Positions 43,028 through 55,251 of a stretch of DNA of 64,000 bases are shown here, one piece after another. Made by a program: the position numbers and the translations under genes. Source of the DNA: Rhabditoides inermis (taxonomy: Eukaryota; Nematoda; Chromadorea; Rhabditida; Rhabditidae); NCBI GenBank assembly GCA_963966185.1, contig CAWZYM010000445.1, forward strand, positions 152,285 through 216,284, in the 5' to 3' direction. How positions within the stretch are numbered: position 1 is the stretch's first letter; each line of letters opens with the position of its first letter. The notes below the pieces were generated by a model, which had not been told where the DNA came from, did no database searches, and saw only the letters and a list, made by a program, of their open reading frames with translations.

Positions 43028-44090
43028 TGTCTCCACAGTATAAAATGATACTCTGTAACATGTTTGATTTAAGCATGTGTTCGTTGTTTATTGTTCTGTA
43101 GGAACATGATGTACGTTATTGTATATATATTATATGGTTTTTGTCTGCTCCATTATATATTTTTTCGTATGATTATGTTCATTTTTTGGGCTCGATGTTA
43201 TCTGAAGGTAATAATAATAAATGAACCAGACAGCAAACCCACAGAAACGTTCGAGGGACAAATGGTTTATTGAGTCTGAAAATGCACTCGGGGTTTTAGT
43301 ATTGACCGATTATAGTATGGTTTGGGCTTTTAATGGTAGTCGCAAGACGTCCTATTTGACGGCGGGCTCACAGTATCCTCCAATACGGGATACAGTATAT
43401 GGAGTAGATGATGGTGAAGAAGGGGTTGGCTCCTCGGCTTGAGTCCTTGGTCTCGTACTGTAGATGAAGAAGTGACGGCTCCTCGGTTCAGTCCTCGGCC
43501 TCGATTACGGTAGATATATATGAGCGGCTCCTCGATTCAAGGCATTTCACTGTAGATGAAGATATAACAGCTTTTGAGACTTGACGAGAACTTTGGAAAA
43601 TCTTCAACTCTATGTGCATAAAGTACAAAGTGCATAAACACGGTTTCCGTGTTCTATATAATAGAGTATGCTAGAACAGAGACAACGCATACCCAACACA
43701 TGCACATCCACGGTTCGACCTGTTGATCGCTCGCCCCTGTCACATCCAGTAGCACGCGCCGCGTATACCCGCGCGGCGCGGCGGTCATTCGAATGGAAAA
43801 GTGCGAAGATAGTACACTCGTTATTTTCATATAGTGTAGACGAGGGCATGGCATTACTGTTACTGTATCCGACCCACTTTTTTATGATCACGTGTTTGTG
43901 AAAGATACGCGTTGTCCCGTGTCTCGATTGTTTTTCCCCCTACGGGGATTATTGGCAGGCGACTATTCAGGATGAGGCCATTCCGAAGCATAATGATGTG
44001 TGTCAGTGGTTTCTACTGGAGACGTGCCCGGCGCTTGTCATCAGACCATCATTGTGCTACGTGGATTTCCACATCTGCGCACAGACAACA
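43028..44090. other. Intergenic, outside or at the edge of the palindrome arm
   Basis: It contains AATAAA-like strings near 43215 and three imperfect ggctcctcg copies at about 43430-43540. No gene was seen. The palindrome may extend into this stretch, but its partner lies beyond the window's right edge. Confidence 0.5.
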
Positions 44091-44343
44091 TTCGAAATCG
44101 GGACAAAGAGAATAATAGAATTGAAACGAACACTATGAACACAGAAAACATAACAAAACGAAACTCAAGACAGGGAGCAAGGTAAAACGCATGAGAGGTT
44201 TTTTTTTGCCAGATTTTCACTTCGCAGATTTCATCCGTCGCTTTCAAAAACATTTCAAAAACAAACCTAATTATCAAATGTGGAGACAAATTGTATACAG
44301 TAATTATTACAAGTTACTTACTTGATTACTTGATTACTTGAGC

Positions 44344-45147
44344 GATCCGATTCGCTCAAGGAAGCGCGGATTCCATCTTCCTCCAGGTAGTTCGGTCTCG
44401 CGCGGACGTTGCCCATGCGGTGCCTTTGCCCATATTGAACTGTCTCGAAAAGGTTCGGATAGAATCTATCCAGCGGGTAGGTGGTCTCCCGAGTGTCCGT
44501 TTGACGTGGCGTGGGTACCACTCAGTGACGGCACGTGTCCATCGTCCATCGTCGAAAAGAAACTACAAGTAATGTTTTATAGTAAAAACTGTTTGAAAAC
44601 TGTTTGTACACCTCATTTGTCGTTTTTGATTTCATGCGAAATACAATTTTTGTAACTTACTGGTTTATACATACTTTATTTGTGACATTTGATTGTGTTT
44701 CGTACTTTCATGTCATAGTTTATACACAAAGTTGAGAGTGGTACTTATGTTCCTTTATTTTTTAATTCCCTATTCCCAGTCTAAACACACTATGGGAGTT
44801 CTGTTAGAAATGTTTGTTTTTGATGAAAATAGTGAATTAAGAAGATTTCGAGTTTTGGCCCACACCGGGGACACTCAGAGGGTCAGTGAGACCGCCGGTC
44901 CCACAGGATGTGAGCCCGAAAAAAGTCAAAACTTCAAACTCTGTAAACTCAGATGGATGCGAAATGCTTTTCTCATTATGCATACAAAATTTCATGAGAA
45001 AATTTTTCGATATGATCGAACGGGGCGCGGGCCCACTCGGTCCCACACCGGGGGCACCCGGGCCCACACTTTGCTATTCCATGTGGCGAGTAGTGTAACT
45101 GCTCTGATATTGTGTTCACTTTCCACAAGACCACAGACGGATGCTGC
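44344..45147 (+). CDS. Candidate upstream exons of the mucin-like gene (left arm)
   Basis: Three open stretches end at good donors in phase 0. About 44344-44570 has a CPCG and later CPFDVAW and DGTCPS cysteines before AAACTACAA|GTAATG. 44788-44883 follows ttcccag and ends CAGAGG|GTCAGT. About 45094-45147 follows gagtag and ends in TGC|GTGAGT. They would encode a cysteine-containing extracellular region in front of the exons at 45168-48024. The last link is not settled, because the donor at 45148 lies only 20 bases from the acceptor used for the next exon. Confidence 0.35.
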
Positions 45148-45167
45148 GTGAGTGTGGTTAGATACAG

Positions 45168-48024
45168 TATGCTTACTGGTTACTGGTAACTACGCTCTCG
45201 ATCCGCGTGGCCAGCTGGTTGTTAGGGCGGGGCGAGAGGGCAGAGAGGGAGCGCCTCCCTCGCATGTCCATTCCTCCCAACATGGGGGCTGCGTGCGCAG
45301 CTACCATCTGCATGCTGATGCAGTGCTTCGACATCGACAACCTGCTCGTCTACGAATGGGGCAAGATCCCATTCAAGCAGTGAGTTGTCTCGCAGTTGCT
45401 CGGTTGCTCGCATGGGCGGCGTAATGTGGTGTTGGTTGCAGCAGCCAGAGCTGTGCGGTCCCGGCAAGAATGGACGCTGTGTACGAGGTAGAGGTCTTCA
45501 ACATGAAAGATGGATCGTGCCGCCTCTTCATCGCAGACCGACTCCCCAATGCGACGAACGTGTGCAAGGTACGCAAGCCCGCCAGCGCACTCACACTCGC
45601 ACACTCGAGCATATGCGCACACTTGGCACTCACTTGGTAACATTGTGTATGCCGCACAGAAAGTAGAGTAGCGATATAGATGGACATAGTGTACTGTAGA
45701 ACGGCGGCCCAGTTTCTGTAGAAACTTGGACTATGGTATGGAGAACGTAGAGAAACCCGATGTACTGTAATTAGTTTGACCATGTGTACTGTAGCTAAAA
45801 CGGGAGAACTGTTGGTATGCATGGTAGTATTGGTATGTCATTTTTTTGTAAATGTAGAGAAATATGATGTACTGCAGCTGAACTATGTGAAATATAAAAA
45901 CGGTTGAAATCATATGAGTCATACATGAACATCAGATGAGTCATAAATAATGGCAATACTCCTGTAACTGGAGTGATTGAAGTGAAGAGTAATTATTTTT
46001 ACGCGCTCTTTGGGTCAGTACATAGCTATACGTATTTTATTATTATGTATTTTGATATCTCATGATTTGTCTGCCTTCCGATCCCTCTCCATGGTTGGAT
46101 GATGTGTAATTCGGACCAACCGCATCGATGCGATTTGAAACGCGCATCGAAACGCTTTTACACTCGCTTTTTCGTGTGGCTCGCAGGAAACTGAATTCAT
46201 GATTGGTTTTGCAATGGGAATCGGGAAGCCGGACAGTTGTCAGATACGGGTTCAGCTATTGCGGGCGAAGTGCTTTTTGCGAGATGTTGGATAGACGGTG
46301 ATAGGTGATAGGTGATAGGGTGTGTTTCATGTGTATGGGTGTTTGTTTTGAGACGGTGGACGCGGCGAGCAAGGGACTGCTCATCACCGTGTACAAGGCG
46401 TGTTCGAACGTGACGGAGGAGGACAAACTGCTGGTGCCTCTACGCTACCAGGGGCTCACCACACACCATCAACGGAAGGCCGACATCGAGCAGTTTGCGT
46501 TCAAGATCCGCCGCCGCTTGGCCAAGCAGTTCGGCTTCCGCCTCGCCCCACCGACCGTGACCAAGTACTGGCCAACGTGGTGCCCGCCTGACACCCCCAA
46601 GTGTCTCGTCGGAAGCGACGTCGTCTCTTCGCCAAAGGAGTCGATCGTCGAGATTCTGCTCGAGTTGGTCGACTGGCTATCCACTCCCTTCTTCTCCTCG
46701 CCGTCTGTGGAGAAGCAGGAGGCTACTGAGCCCGCAACGCCCGCCCATCCATCCTCCACTCCCTCAACGACCGCCGCGCACACAGGTGAGAACACTGACT
46801 ACCTGGAACAGAGTCGAGAGAGTATACTTCCAGGTACTGGTGTCCACACGAGCACTTCCACTCCATCGACGGCGACATCGACATCTACCGCACCTTCCAC
46901 GACGTCCGCTCCCGCAACGGCATCTTCCACCACGACTACATCCACGACGACGGAGTCGACGACTGCAGAGACCACAACCACGACTTCGACGACTGTGTCC
47001 ACTACCACTGTGCCTGCTGTGGAAATCACATCGTCTGCCCCTTCAAAGACGACGTCAACCACAGAACCGTCGACGACTACTACTCTCACAACTACTTCTG
47101 CCACTACGGTTGCAGTGAGTGTCTGATTCAATGACTTTCATAAGAAACTCACATATGTAACAATAAAACGTATGAATGTGTTGATTGCAGCCATGGCTGC
47201 ACTGGACGTACAACACGTTGATGGACTACGGCAAAAGCAACCCCAACACGAACGGGAACCTCGCTCACTATTACGTGACGAACGGATCCACTCAGCAGTC
47301 TATTGCTCTCGAATATGGATACAAACACACTGCGACCGGTTTGTCCTTACTCTACCAAATCAGCTTACTTCATCCTCCTTTTTAGTTGGCAAAACACTGA
47401 AGAAAATAGAAACTGGAGCAAATGAGACCTGCAACTTTCAACTGACACCTCTCTATACGCAAAGACGCATCGTGTCTGTTGGCCCAGGTGAATACAATAA
47501 TTAATAACTACATGCCATAATATCACGTATGTGTTTTCAGTAGTCATTGTCTAACGAGCGGTTTTTTTGTTACTAGCCCTTACCATCCACTTACATTTTG
47601 CTACTCTATTCACTTGCACTCAGTATTTTTTATTCAGTTTTTCACAACAGAACAACACAACTACATAGACTTTTGGATAGGGAGATTTGAAAAATGCTTG
47701 ATCTATCTTTGGACAAGTGAAACACACACAAAAACAGTTTTTCAGTCAATTTTCTCACTGTGGACTCGAAAAAATACTTCCGAAACTACTCGAACGAGAC
47801 GGCTGTTGGATTCTGCGTTCTAGAGAAGGCATGTGGCGCCAATCGGCCCCTCGCTGAGTACCAACACACGCTATTAGACAGTATGTTACGTTATTGATTT
47901 TTGTTTTCTTAATGTGCCGTTTGCAGAAAATTCACCCGTTTTCTACTATACAACAAGCTCTGCTCCGGCAAAGATTACCGGATACACCAAACCTTTAAAC
48001 GACGCTGTGTGTTACATATGGTGA
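45168..48024 (+). CDS. Mucin-like surface or secreted protein, left-arm copy (5' end open)
   Basis: Eight exons in perfect phase (45168-45379, 45442-45568, 46353-47114, 47191-47338, 47386-47487, 47624-47716, 47746-47880, 47927-48024) encode 558 aa to the TGA at 48022. The N-terminal part has cysteines (QSCAV, DGSCRLF, TNVCK). The 762-bp exon encodes a folded stretch with WCPPDTPKC and then a Ser/Thr-rich stalk of about 130 residues. The C-terminal exons have YIDFWIG, KYFRNYSNE and GFCVLEKACG, which recall the second half of a C-type-lectin-like domain; this is a weak family call. No signal peptide was found, so the start is upstream or at the ATG at 45264. A poly(A) signal lies at 48127. Confidence 0.7.
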
Positions 48025-48126
48025 TATGGTGAAGATTCAACGCACAATCAACATTATTATTTGCTGACCATGACCCTTAAATTGCTATGTATGCATGTAC
48101 TCGTACTAAATGCGGTTGGATCAATC

Positions 48127-48132
48127 AATAAA
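48127..48132 (+). terminator. Poly(A) signal AATAAA of the mucin-like gene
   Basis: AATAAA lies about 103 bases after the stop, followed by a second overlapping AATAAAA. It supports the 3' end of the gene model. Confidence 0.65.
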
Positions 48133-48498
48133 ATAATAAAATGTGAAGCTTAGACTGTGATTTATTGTATTAATCTTGCGCATGGTTTCGTACACTAAAA
48201 TGCTGTTATCAAATAATCACATACATACTATTTGGAAATTAACATTAAACTAAATTTATTACACCACAAGGATGCGTCACACCTGAAATGCCTGTAAACA
48301 ATGACAAAGGAGGGACAGCAGTAGAGTACTAGATGTTATGGATGGTTCTAGAAAACCAGCAATGAGAATCCACGATGACGGTTTTTTCACATTTCTTTTA
48401 CTACAATTCTGATCGTTACATTCATATATGTATTCTTAGCTCACTCAGTGTTAACTTATTTGTTAGGAAGAACAAAGAAATGATCACACAAGCACTAG

Positions 48499-48651
48499 CT
48501 GTCGGGATTAGCTGTCGTCTTATCACTCTTCTTTGTTATGTTCTTTGACGACATGCAAGCGCGAGCGAAGTCTCCGGAGAAAGGTCCCTCTACGGAGGAA
48601 ACCACCGAGGGTGAGGCGAAGCAGCAGACTCCCGGAACCCTGGGAAACTGA
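48499..48651 (+). CDS. Candidate terminal exon: transmembrane segment plus short tail, left-arm copy
   Basis: Identical in structure to 6698-6850: AG acceptor, hydrophobic LSGLAVVLSLFFVMFF, charged tail ending PGTLGN and TGA. Splicing from the GT at 48006 (after AACGACGCT, phase 0) would give a membrane-anchored form of the mucin-like protein in place of the secreted end. Not proven. Confidence 0.35.
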   Translation: MSGLAVVLSLFFVMFFDDMQARAKSPEKGPSTEETTEGEAKQQTPGTLGN

Positions 48652-49533
48652 GCGCGCGTCGCACATTACCACCACTGTCTATCTCACTTTCAATAGCCGC
48701 AGTAATTTCTGTAAATTCAGTATTTTTTTCAGAAGGTTATTCGCATTTCACTCATTTGTTGGTTTCTTTATAAAGCCGAAGAGTTCTCTCTCTATCAAAA
48801 TGATGGATGCATCTGGTGAGGCGAAACACAGCGACAAAGACAAGACGGCATTCTTCACATTTTTCGAGTCAGTATACATATGTGCGCGACAACGGCATTT
48901 CACCGCCTGTGATTGTGCGAACCACTGACACATTCCATATGCGCCTCTTCCTCCCGTCTGATGAGCTAACATTTTTGAAACACTTGAAATCTTCATGCTC
49001 ACTGCCCGCAGTATAAAAATGTGCGTTCAAACTGAGCATCCCACTATCTGTCATTTACAATCTGTTGCTGCAAAAGGACGTAGTTTCTTGTCAATGAAAA
49101 ACAGCCTGCAAAGCCCGGTGGTGGTCCAGCCTCAATCATACCTACATATGTGTGGGCAGCTATGTGAGACAGCAATGAAAATATGTACATGACGGAATAA
49201 ATCATGCACAGGATAAAACAAGCACAATGAAGACAAGCCCACTGTGCGCTCATTTCGCTCACTGTCTTTGCCTGCTTCCTCGCACTCTTTCACTTGTGCC
49301 AATGTCAAAGGAGTAAAAAAACCCATGCGAAAAATGAATAGGTCCCAATATTTGAAAACAAAGAGATTTCATCACCGCGCAAAAGTCGAACAGACAAACT
49401 CGTCTTCATGACCACCATGTTGTAATCTCACTACGCGCTTGTTTCCACGCAGCAGTAGCCCAAGTTTTTTTTTAGGAACATTGAACTGAAATTATCGCAA
49501 TCAAGTTTCTTTGAAAAAAGTTGCCGCACGTCC

Positions 49534-49541
49534 TATATAAA
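49534..49541 (+). promoter_or_regulatory. TATA box of the C6-domain gene, left-arm copy
   Basis: TATATAAA lies 46 bases before the ATG at 49587. Between them catttctcag, ending three bases before the ATG, looks like a splice acceptor and may receive a spliced leader. Confidence 0.5.
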
Positions 49542-49586
49542 TGTATATACACATCATTTTCTTCTGTGACCGTTCATTTCTCAGTA

Positions 49587-50392
49587 ATGTATTTCATGTT
49601 TATTTGTGTACTGATCATAAGCGGAACTAATGGATGCATGAGAACTATTCCAACGGAACAGTCCACAACAATAAAATATCACTCTTCTACACCTACGCCT
49701 CCAAGTTTGTTTTAATATTATACAAAATAGTATCTGTCTAATTTTTTCAGCAACTTTGAAGCAGACAACATGGACAACATCAGTTTCGTCATTAGCAACA
49801 AAAACTACCACAACGTCAACAACAACAATGACTTCAATCTCAACTACTACTACTAAACCTTTGCGTAAGATGTTTTTTTTTCAAAAAAAAATAATAATTT
49901 TGAATTATATATGTAAACTAATTGTTCCCAGTTTGCAAGACCTGTGGCTCATCTACACTGACAGAAGAAGTTACGAATCCACAAATCCAAGAACCAGCCT
50001 TTCTCACTTCTGGCGTAAGTACATAATATGTACAATATTGAACAAAATCATAGATTCAAACGTTTTCATCGTTTACGCTTTTGAAAATTTGAATATTCTG
50101 CGAAATGTTAATACAGTTTTTAAGGTAAGCGGAGAGTGTAATACATTGACTGTAACTTGTTCGTATCCAACCAGTTGGACAAAGAGAAATCTTCTTATTT
50201 TACTGGTAAGTTTTTACTATCTATCAAAGAAAAATCTCAATGTTCACTTTTCAGCTGAACGAGAACGAGTTTTCCGAAATTAATTCAGATATCCTGTCCA
50301 CTTCTCAGATATTGACTTGCTCGGACGACGGCAAATGGACGCACCAAAATGTTGAGATCACAAGCTATGGTTGTGAAGTTCAAGGATACTAA
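49587..50392 (+). CDS. Secreted Thr-rich protein with C6-type domain, left-arm copy
   Basis: Exons 49587-49704, 49751-49864, 49932-50014, 50125-50205 and 50255-50392 are in phase and encode 177 aa, with the same layout as 4961-5764: signal peptide, Thr-rich stalk (residues about 20-77), six-cysteine C-terminal domain ending in YGCEVQGY. It sits 1.6 kb downstream of the mucin-like gene on the same strand with its own TATA box, so the two are probably separate transcription units. Confidence 0.82.
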
Positions 50393-50531
50393 GCGGCAGA
50401 ATCATTAATTACGTTTACTACGATTCCGATTGCGCGATTTGAAAAAAAAGAGTTTTGCTTCGACCTTTGTTTAAATGAATCGCAATGGTAAATCTTAATG
50501 TTTTCACTGTTTTGAATCAATCAGTTTTGAA

Positions 50532-50593
50532 GGGCGGGATGCAATGCGCGGTCTACGGTGGGGGAGCAGGCCGCGAGAAGCTGCGAGAGAGAA
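50532..50593 (+). repeat. Partial 125-bp minisatellite unit at the palindrome centre
   Basis: Sequence ggcgggatgcaatgcgcggt to gcgagagagaa, half a unit, joining the left arm directly to the CR1-like LINE. It is the 5' flank into which the LINE was inserted. Confidence 0.9.
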
Positions 50594-52420
50594 CATTCTC
50601 ACATTGACGTCTCTCTCACATTGACGTCTCACCGAGTATTGTCTGCAAGGTGATACGTGGTATGGCGAGTAAGGTGAATACATCCCCGGATGGAATCACT
50701 CATACTTTCATCAAGCATACGATTGACACGATTGCATTTCCACTATCTCTTTTGTTCCAACAATCCGTGTCCGTTTGCGCAGTTCCAGATATATGGCGTC
50801 TGGGTTACATCAAGCCGATTCATAAAAGCGGTCCTACCCATGACGTGTCTAACTATAGACCCATCACTCTCACCTCTACCATCAGTAAGGTTTTGGAACG
50901 AATTGTTGTCTCTCAGATCACTGAATTCTTAGAACACAATTGCCTCCTATCGCGTCACCAGTACGGATTCCGTAAAGGTCGGTCCACCGCAGCACAACTC
51001 GTGCAGTGTCACTCTCACTGGGCACGCGACCTCACTGATGGAAAAGTAGTTGATTGTCTCTATGTTGATTACAAGAAGGATTCGATACCATAAATCACTC
51101 TATGCTTTTTGACAAACTTCACTCTATTGGTATCCGTGGCAACGCTCTCTCTTGGATCAAGAGCTTTTTCTGTGACCGGACGACCCACGTTCTTATTGTA
51201 GATTCACTGTCTGCCCCCAGGCAAGTGAACTGTGGTGTGCCTCAGGGCAGCTGTCTTGGCCCTCTCTTGTTTAACATCTATATAAACGACATAGTGAGAT
51301 CACTTCCAACTGGTATGCACTGCGTGTTGTATGCGGATGACCTCAAGGTCTATTTCTCGTTTGACCCGTCTGATGTGTCGGCGCACTCCGCCTTCCAGGC
51401 AGCAGTAGACGCGGTTAATAATTGGTCGCGCAAGTGGGGACTCATTATTTCAACCTCTAAAACGTACATTCTTCACTTGGGTAAAAGAAATCCGCGTTTT
51501 GTGTATTGTGCTGGCGGCACACCTCTCGAAGCCACTGTCTGCGTGAAAGACTTAGGTGTATGGATCTCTGACAGTCTTGGCTTTGACACTCATATCTCTC
51601 GTATTGCAAACAACGCCCTGTGGTCGATCAATAACTTTCTGAGGGCAAATCACACGCGAAATCTCACTGTCTTAGTGAGAGCATATGTTACATATTTCCG
51701 ATGCAAGTTGGAATATTGTAGATTGTACTGAGTTGTGGAACCCAACTAGCGTGCGTTTGGTGAATCTGCTTGAAGGCGTGCAAAGGTATTTTACCCGTCG
51801 CATTTGCCAACGAGCTGGTCACCTATCTCTTGGATACTCTGAGCGTCTCCGCCTGCTGGGACTTGAAACCCTCGAGTCCCGTCGTTTCATCAATGACGTC
51901 ACGTTCATATACAAAGTCACTCACCGAGTTTTGCCTTTTGAATCTGGTGGTGTATTCAATGTAATTCCAACATCCTCCAGACACTCACATAGTTTGCGCA
52001 TTGTCCCTTGTTTTGATCCAGCGAACAGACTACTCACGAGCATTCATAGAGCACATAGTTTCTGGAATAGCCTTTCATCTGAAGTCGTGGGAGTGAGGGA
52101 TGCGGGGCGGTTTAGAGAGCTCGTCAGGGCTGGTTCTAGCGGTTTCCCGTCGTCTCTGATTCGTGCATCATGACTGGAGAGTCAGGGCATCTCTCACACG
52201 TCGTCCCACCTGCACTTTTCTTTTAATTTCAACGTGTATTATATGTGACCATCACTCTGCCAGTACCCTTGATCAAGGCGCAGTAGTACCTCATTTTGTT
52301 TTAGTTTTACCATTTTTAACTTTGTCACACAATCGTATTATCACCTATTTCGCCAGTGTCCATCCGCAATTTCTTGCATACTCTATCAAACATACATGCG
52401 ATAAACTTATTATTATTATT
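50594..52420 (+). mobile_element. CR1-like LINE fragment, copy 2
   Basis: Nearly identical to 34-1857, including both frame breaks (motif A and near the C-terminal junction), so the breaks predate the duplication. It keeps three bases (one codon) near 50809 that copy 1 lost. The (ATT)n tail at about 52408-52420 is followed by minisatellite. Confidence 0.9.
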
Positions 52421-53990
52421 AGAAGAGGCGAGGGAGGGAGGGAGGGGCTATCTGGAGGGCCGGCCGGAACACGGACAGTCAATGGCAAGGCGGAATGCAA
52501 TGCGCGGTCTACGGTGGGGGAGCAGGCCGCGAGAAGCTGCGAGAGAGAAGAGGCGAGGGAGGGAGGGAGGGGCTATCTGGAGGGCCGGCCGGAACACGGA
52601 CAGTCAATAACAAGGCGGGATGCAATGCGCGGTCTACGGTGGGGGAGCAGGCCGCGAGAAGCTGCGAGAGAGAAGAGGCGAGGGAGGAAGGGAGGGGCTA
52701 TCTGGAGGGACGGCCGGAACACGGACAGTCAATAACAAGGCGGGATGCAATGCGCGGTCTACTGTGGGGGAGCAGGCCGCGAGAAGCTGCGAGAGAGAAG
52801 AGGCGAGGAAGGGAGGGAGGGGCTATCTGGAGGGCCGGCCGGAACACGGACAGTCAATAACAAGGCGGGATGCAATGCGCGGTCTACGGTGGGGGAGCAG
52901 GCCGCGAGAAGCTGCGAGAGAGAAGAGGCGAGGGAGGGAGGGAGGGGCTATCTGGAGGGACGGCCGGAACACGGACAGTCAATGACAAGGCGGGATGCAA
53001 TGCGCGGTCTACGGTGGGGAAGCAGGCCGCGAGAAGCTGCGAGAGAGAAGAGGCGAGGGAGGGAGGGAGGGGCTATCTGGAGGGCCGGCCGGAACACGGA
53101 CAGTCAATGGCAAGGCGGGATGCAATGCGCGGTCTACGGTGGGGGAGCAGGCCGCGAGAAGCTGCGAGAGAGAAGAGGCGAGGGAGGGAGGGAGGGGCTA
53201 TCTGGAGGGCCGGCCGGAACACGGACAGTCAATGGCAAGGCGGGATGCAATGCGCGGTCTACGGTGGGGGAGCAGGCCGCGAGAAGCTGCGAGAGAGAAG
53301 AGGCGACGGAGGGAGGGAGGGGCTATCTGAAGGGCCGGCCGGAACACGGACAGTCAATGGCAAGGCGGGATGCAATGCGCGGTCTACGGTGGGAGAGCAG
53401 GCCGCGAGAAGCTGCGAGAGAGAAGAGGCGAGGAAGGGAGGGAGGGGCTATCTGGAGGGCCGGCCGGAACACGGACAGTCAATAACAAGGCGGGATGCAA
53501 TGCGCGGTCTACGGTGGGGGAGCAGGCCGCGAGAAGCTGCGAGAGAGAAGAGGCGAGGGAGGGAGGGAGGGGCTATCTGGAGGGCCGGCCGGAACACGGA
53601 CAGTCAATGGCAAGGCGGGATGCAATGCGCGGTCTACGGTGGGGGAGCAGGCCGCGTGAAGCTGCGAGAGAGAAGAGGCGACGGAGGGAGGGAGGGGCTA
53701 TCTGAAGGGCCGGCCGGAACACGGACAGTCAATGGCAAGGCGGGATGCAATGCGCGGTCTACGGTGGGAGAGCAGGCCGCGAGAAGCTGCGAGAGAGAAG
53801 AGGCGACGGAGGGAGGGAGGGGCTATCTGGAGGGACGGCCGGAACACGGACAGTCAATGGCAAGGCGGGATGCAATGCGCGGGGTGGGGAAGCAGGCCGC
53901 GAGAAGCTGCGAGAGAGAAGAGGCGAGGGAGGGAGGAAGGGGCTATCTGGAGGGACGGCCGGAACACGGACAGTCAATGACAAGGCGGGG
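52421..53990 (+). repeat. 125-bp minisatellite array, plus orientation, about 12.5 units
   Basis: Counterpart of 1858-3695. The 250-bp variant dimer present three times there occurs only once here, while later units near 53630-53900 include extra gacgg-type units and one shortened unit (gcgcggggtggggaag, about 53876). Unit gain and loss continued after the block duplicated. Confidence 0.93.
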
Positions 53991-54120
53991 TACCGCGCAT
54001 TGCATCATTGACTGTCCGTGTTCCGGCCGGCCCTTCAGATAGCCCCTCCCTCCCTCTCCTCTTCTCTCTCTCTCTCTCTCTCGCAGCTTCTCGCAGCCTG
54101 CTCCCCTACCGTAGACCGCT
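53991..54120 (-). repeat. Inverted partial minisatellite unit closing the array, copy 2
   Basis: Same head-to-head junction as 3696-3830, but the inverted part lacks about 12 bases (gcattgcatcattgactg). Confidence 0.85.
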
Positions 54121-55251
54121 CATAAAATTCTATTATTTATTATAAATTTGATATAATATGAAATAAGTAGCGTTTTTAAAATCAGTCAGTACGTCAGTAA
54201 TTCGTGGTGTTGTACAAACTTGGCACGAGTTTCCAATGGGAATCAAAGAGTTTTCAAAATTGGTCGAAAAACAGAGGATTTGTATCATCATGTTAGACGT
54301 GTGACAGCAGATATGAGATAATCATTTCATTTCATCGCTCCGTGCTCCTCTCTTTTAAAGACACAGGGGCGTTTAGAATTGTCAAGGTTCATCGAATAAC
54401 GCAGTAAGTATCGAGAACTTGGCAAAACTGACTGCACGTAGTGGGAATCGAACCGGCACAGGTCCGTGAACTGTGAGCGTTACCACAACACTACAACTTT
54501 TTGTGCTGTCGAATTCATAACGACGAGATGCGCACAGAGCTCAACTTTCCTATAAGCGTTTTGGAGCGAAGGTCGTATTCGCCTTACCAAGCTTCGCACG
54601 TGCACATGATGGTAAGCGTGTAGGTAACGCGGAAACTCCGTTCTTTCGCGTTTTCTAGGATTGTTTCGTGCTTCCAAATACTAATCGCTCCTGTGTCTCT
54701 TAAAGGTAAGGAACAGTTGCGACTTATTTTTGACTCGGAATGATCGAAAGAATCATATTAACCCAAATCTCAATCGATTTGTGAGTAAGAACAACGATTA
54801 TCCGTTGCATTCAAATGTTGCAACTCGCTGTTGCAACTTTTTTTTTCAAACTCAAAATTGGTCCCGCCACGACTTCCATTCCGTTAACCTTTTTCAATAC
54901 TGCAGAGCTGGCGATAGAACAAACAATCCCAGACGAAAGATGCTCGTTCGCTTACTACATATGTGGCTGAACTACATATGTGGCATATGTGGCTGTGGCC
55001 CTGTCTACGGCAAATGTTTTGCATGAGTGGTAATGCGCGTTCAAGAAAGCTAGTTGCAGAATTAATACGCCCCTGTTCCTTTAAGAAACAAAAATAGTGT
55101 GTAGTTGAATTGATTCAAAACTGATTGATTCAAAACAGTGAAAACATTAAGATTTACCATTGCGATTCATTTAAACAAAGGTCGAAGCAAAACTCTTTTT
55201 TTCAAATCGCGCAATCGGAATCGTAGTAAACGTAATTAATGATTCTGCCGC
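54121..55251. other. Intergenic copy of 3831-4960
   Basis: Nearly identical to the copy-1 region, with the tRNA-like relic near 54435-54495. The inner boundary of the right palindrome arm lies inside it at 55114. No gene was seen. Confidence 0.6.

Larger units (their letters stand above)
44091..50531. repeat. Left arm of a giant inverted repeat (palindrome)
   Basis: This segment is the reverse complement of 55114-64000, apart from the 2436-bp LINE at 60638-63073 in the right arm and scattered single-base changes. It carries the mucin-like gene and the C6-domain gene on the plus strand; the right arm carries them on the minus strand. The inner edge is sharp: aatcaatcagttttga at 50531 is followed at once by minisatellite sequence. 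The outer edge is set only by the window end. Confidence 0.95.

Noticed and set aside
45264..45568. Alternative frame giving an EGF-like ELCGPGKNGRCV stretch
   Set aside because: That frame does not connect in phase to the long mucin exon and gives Arg/His-rich sequence; the chosen frame fits all downstream junctions.
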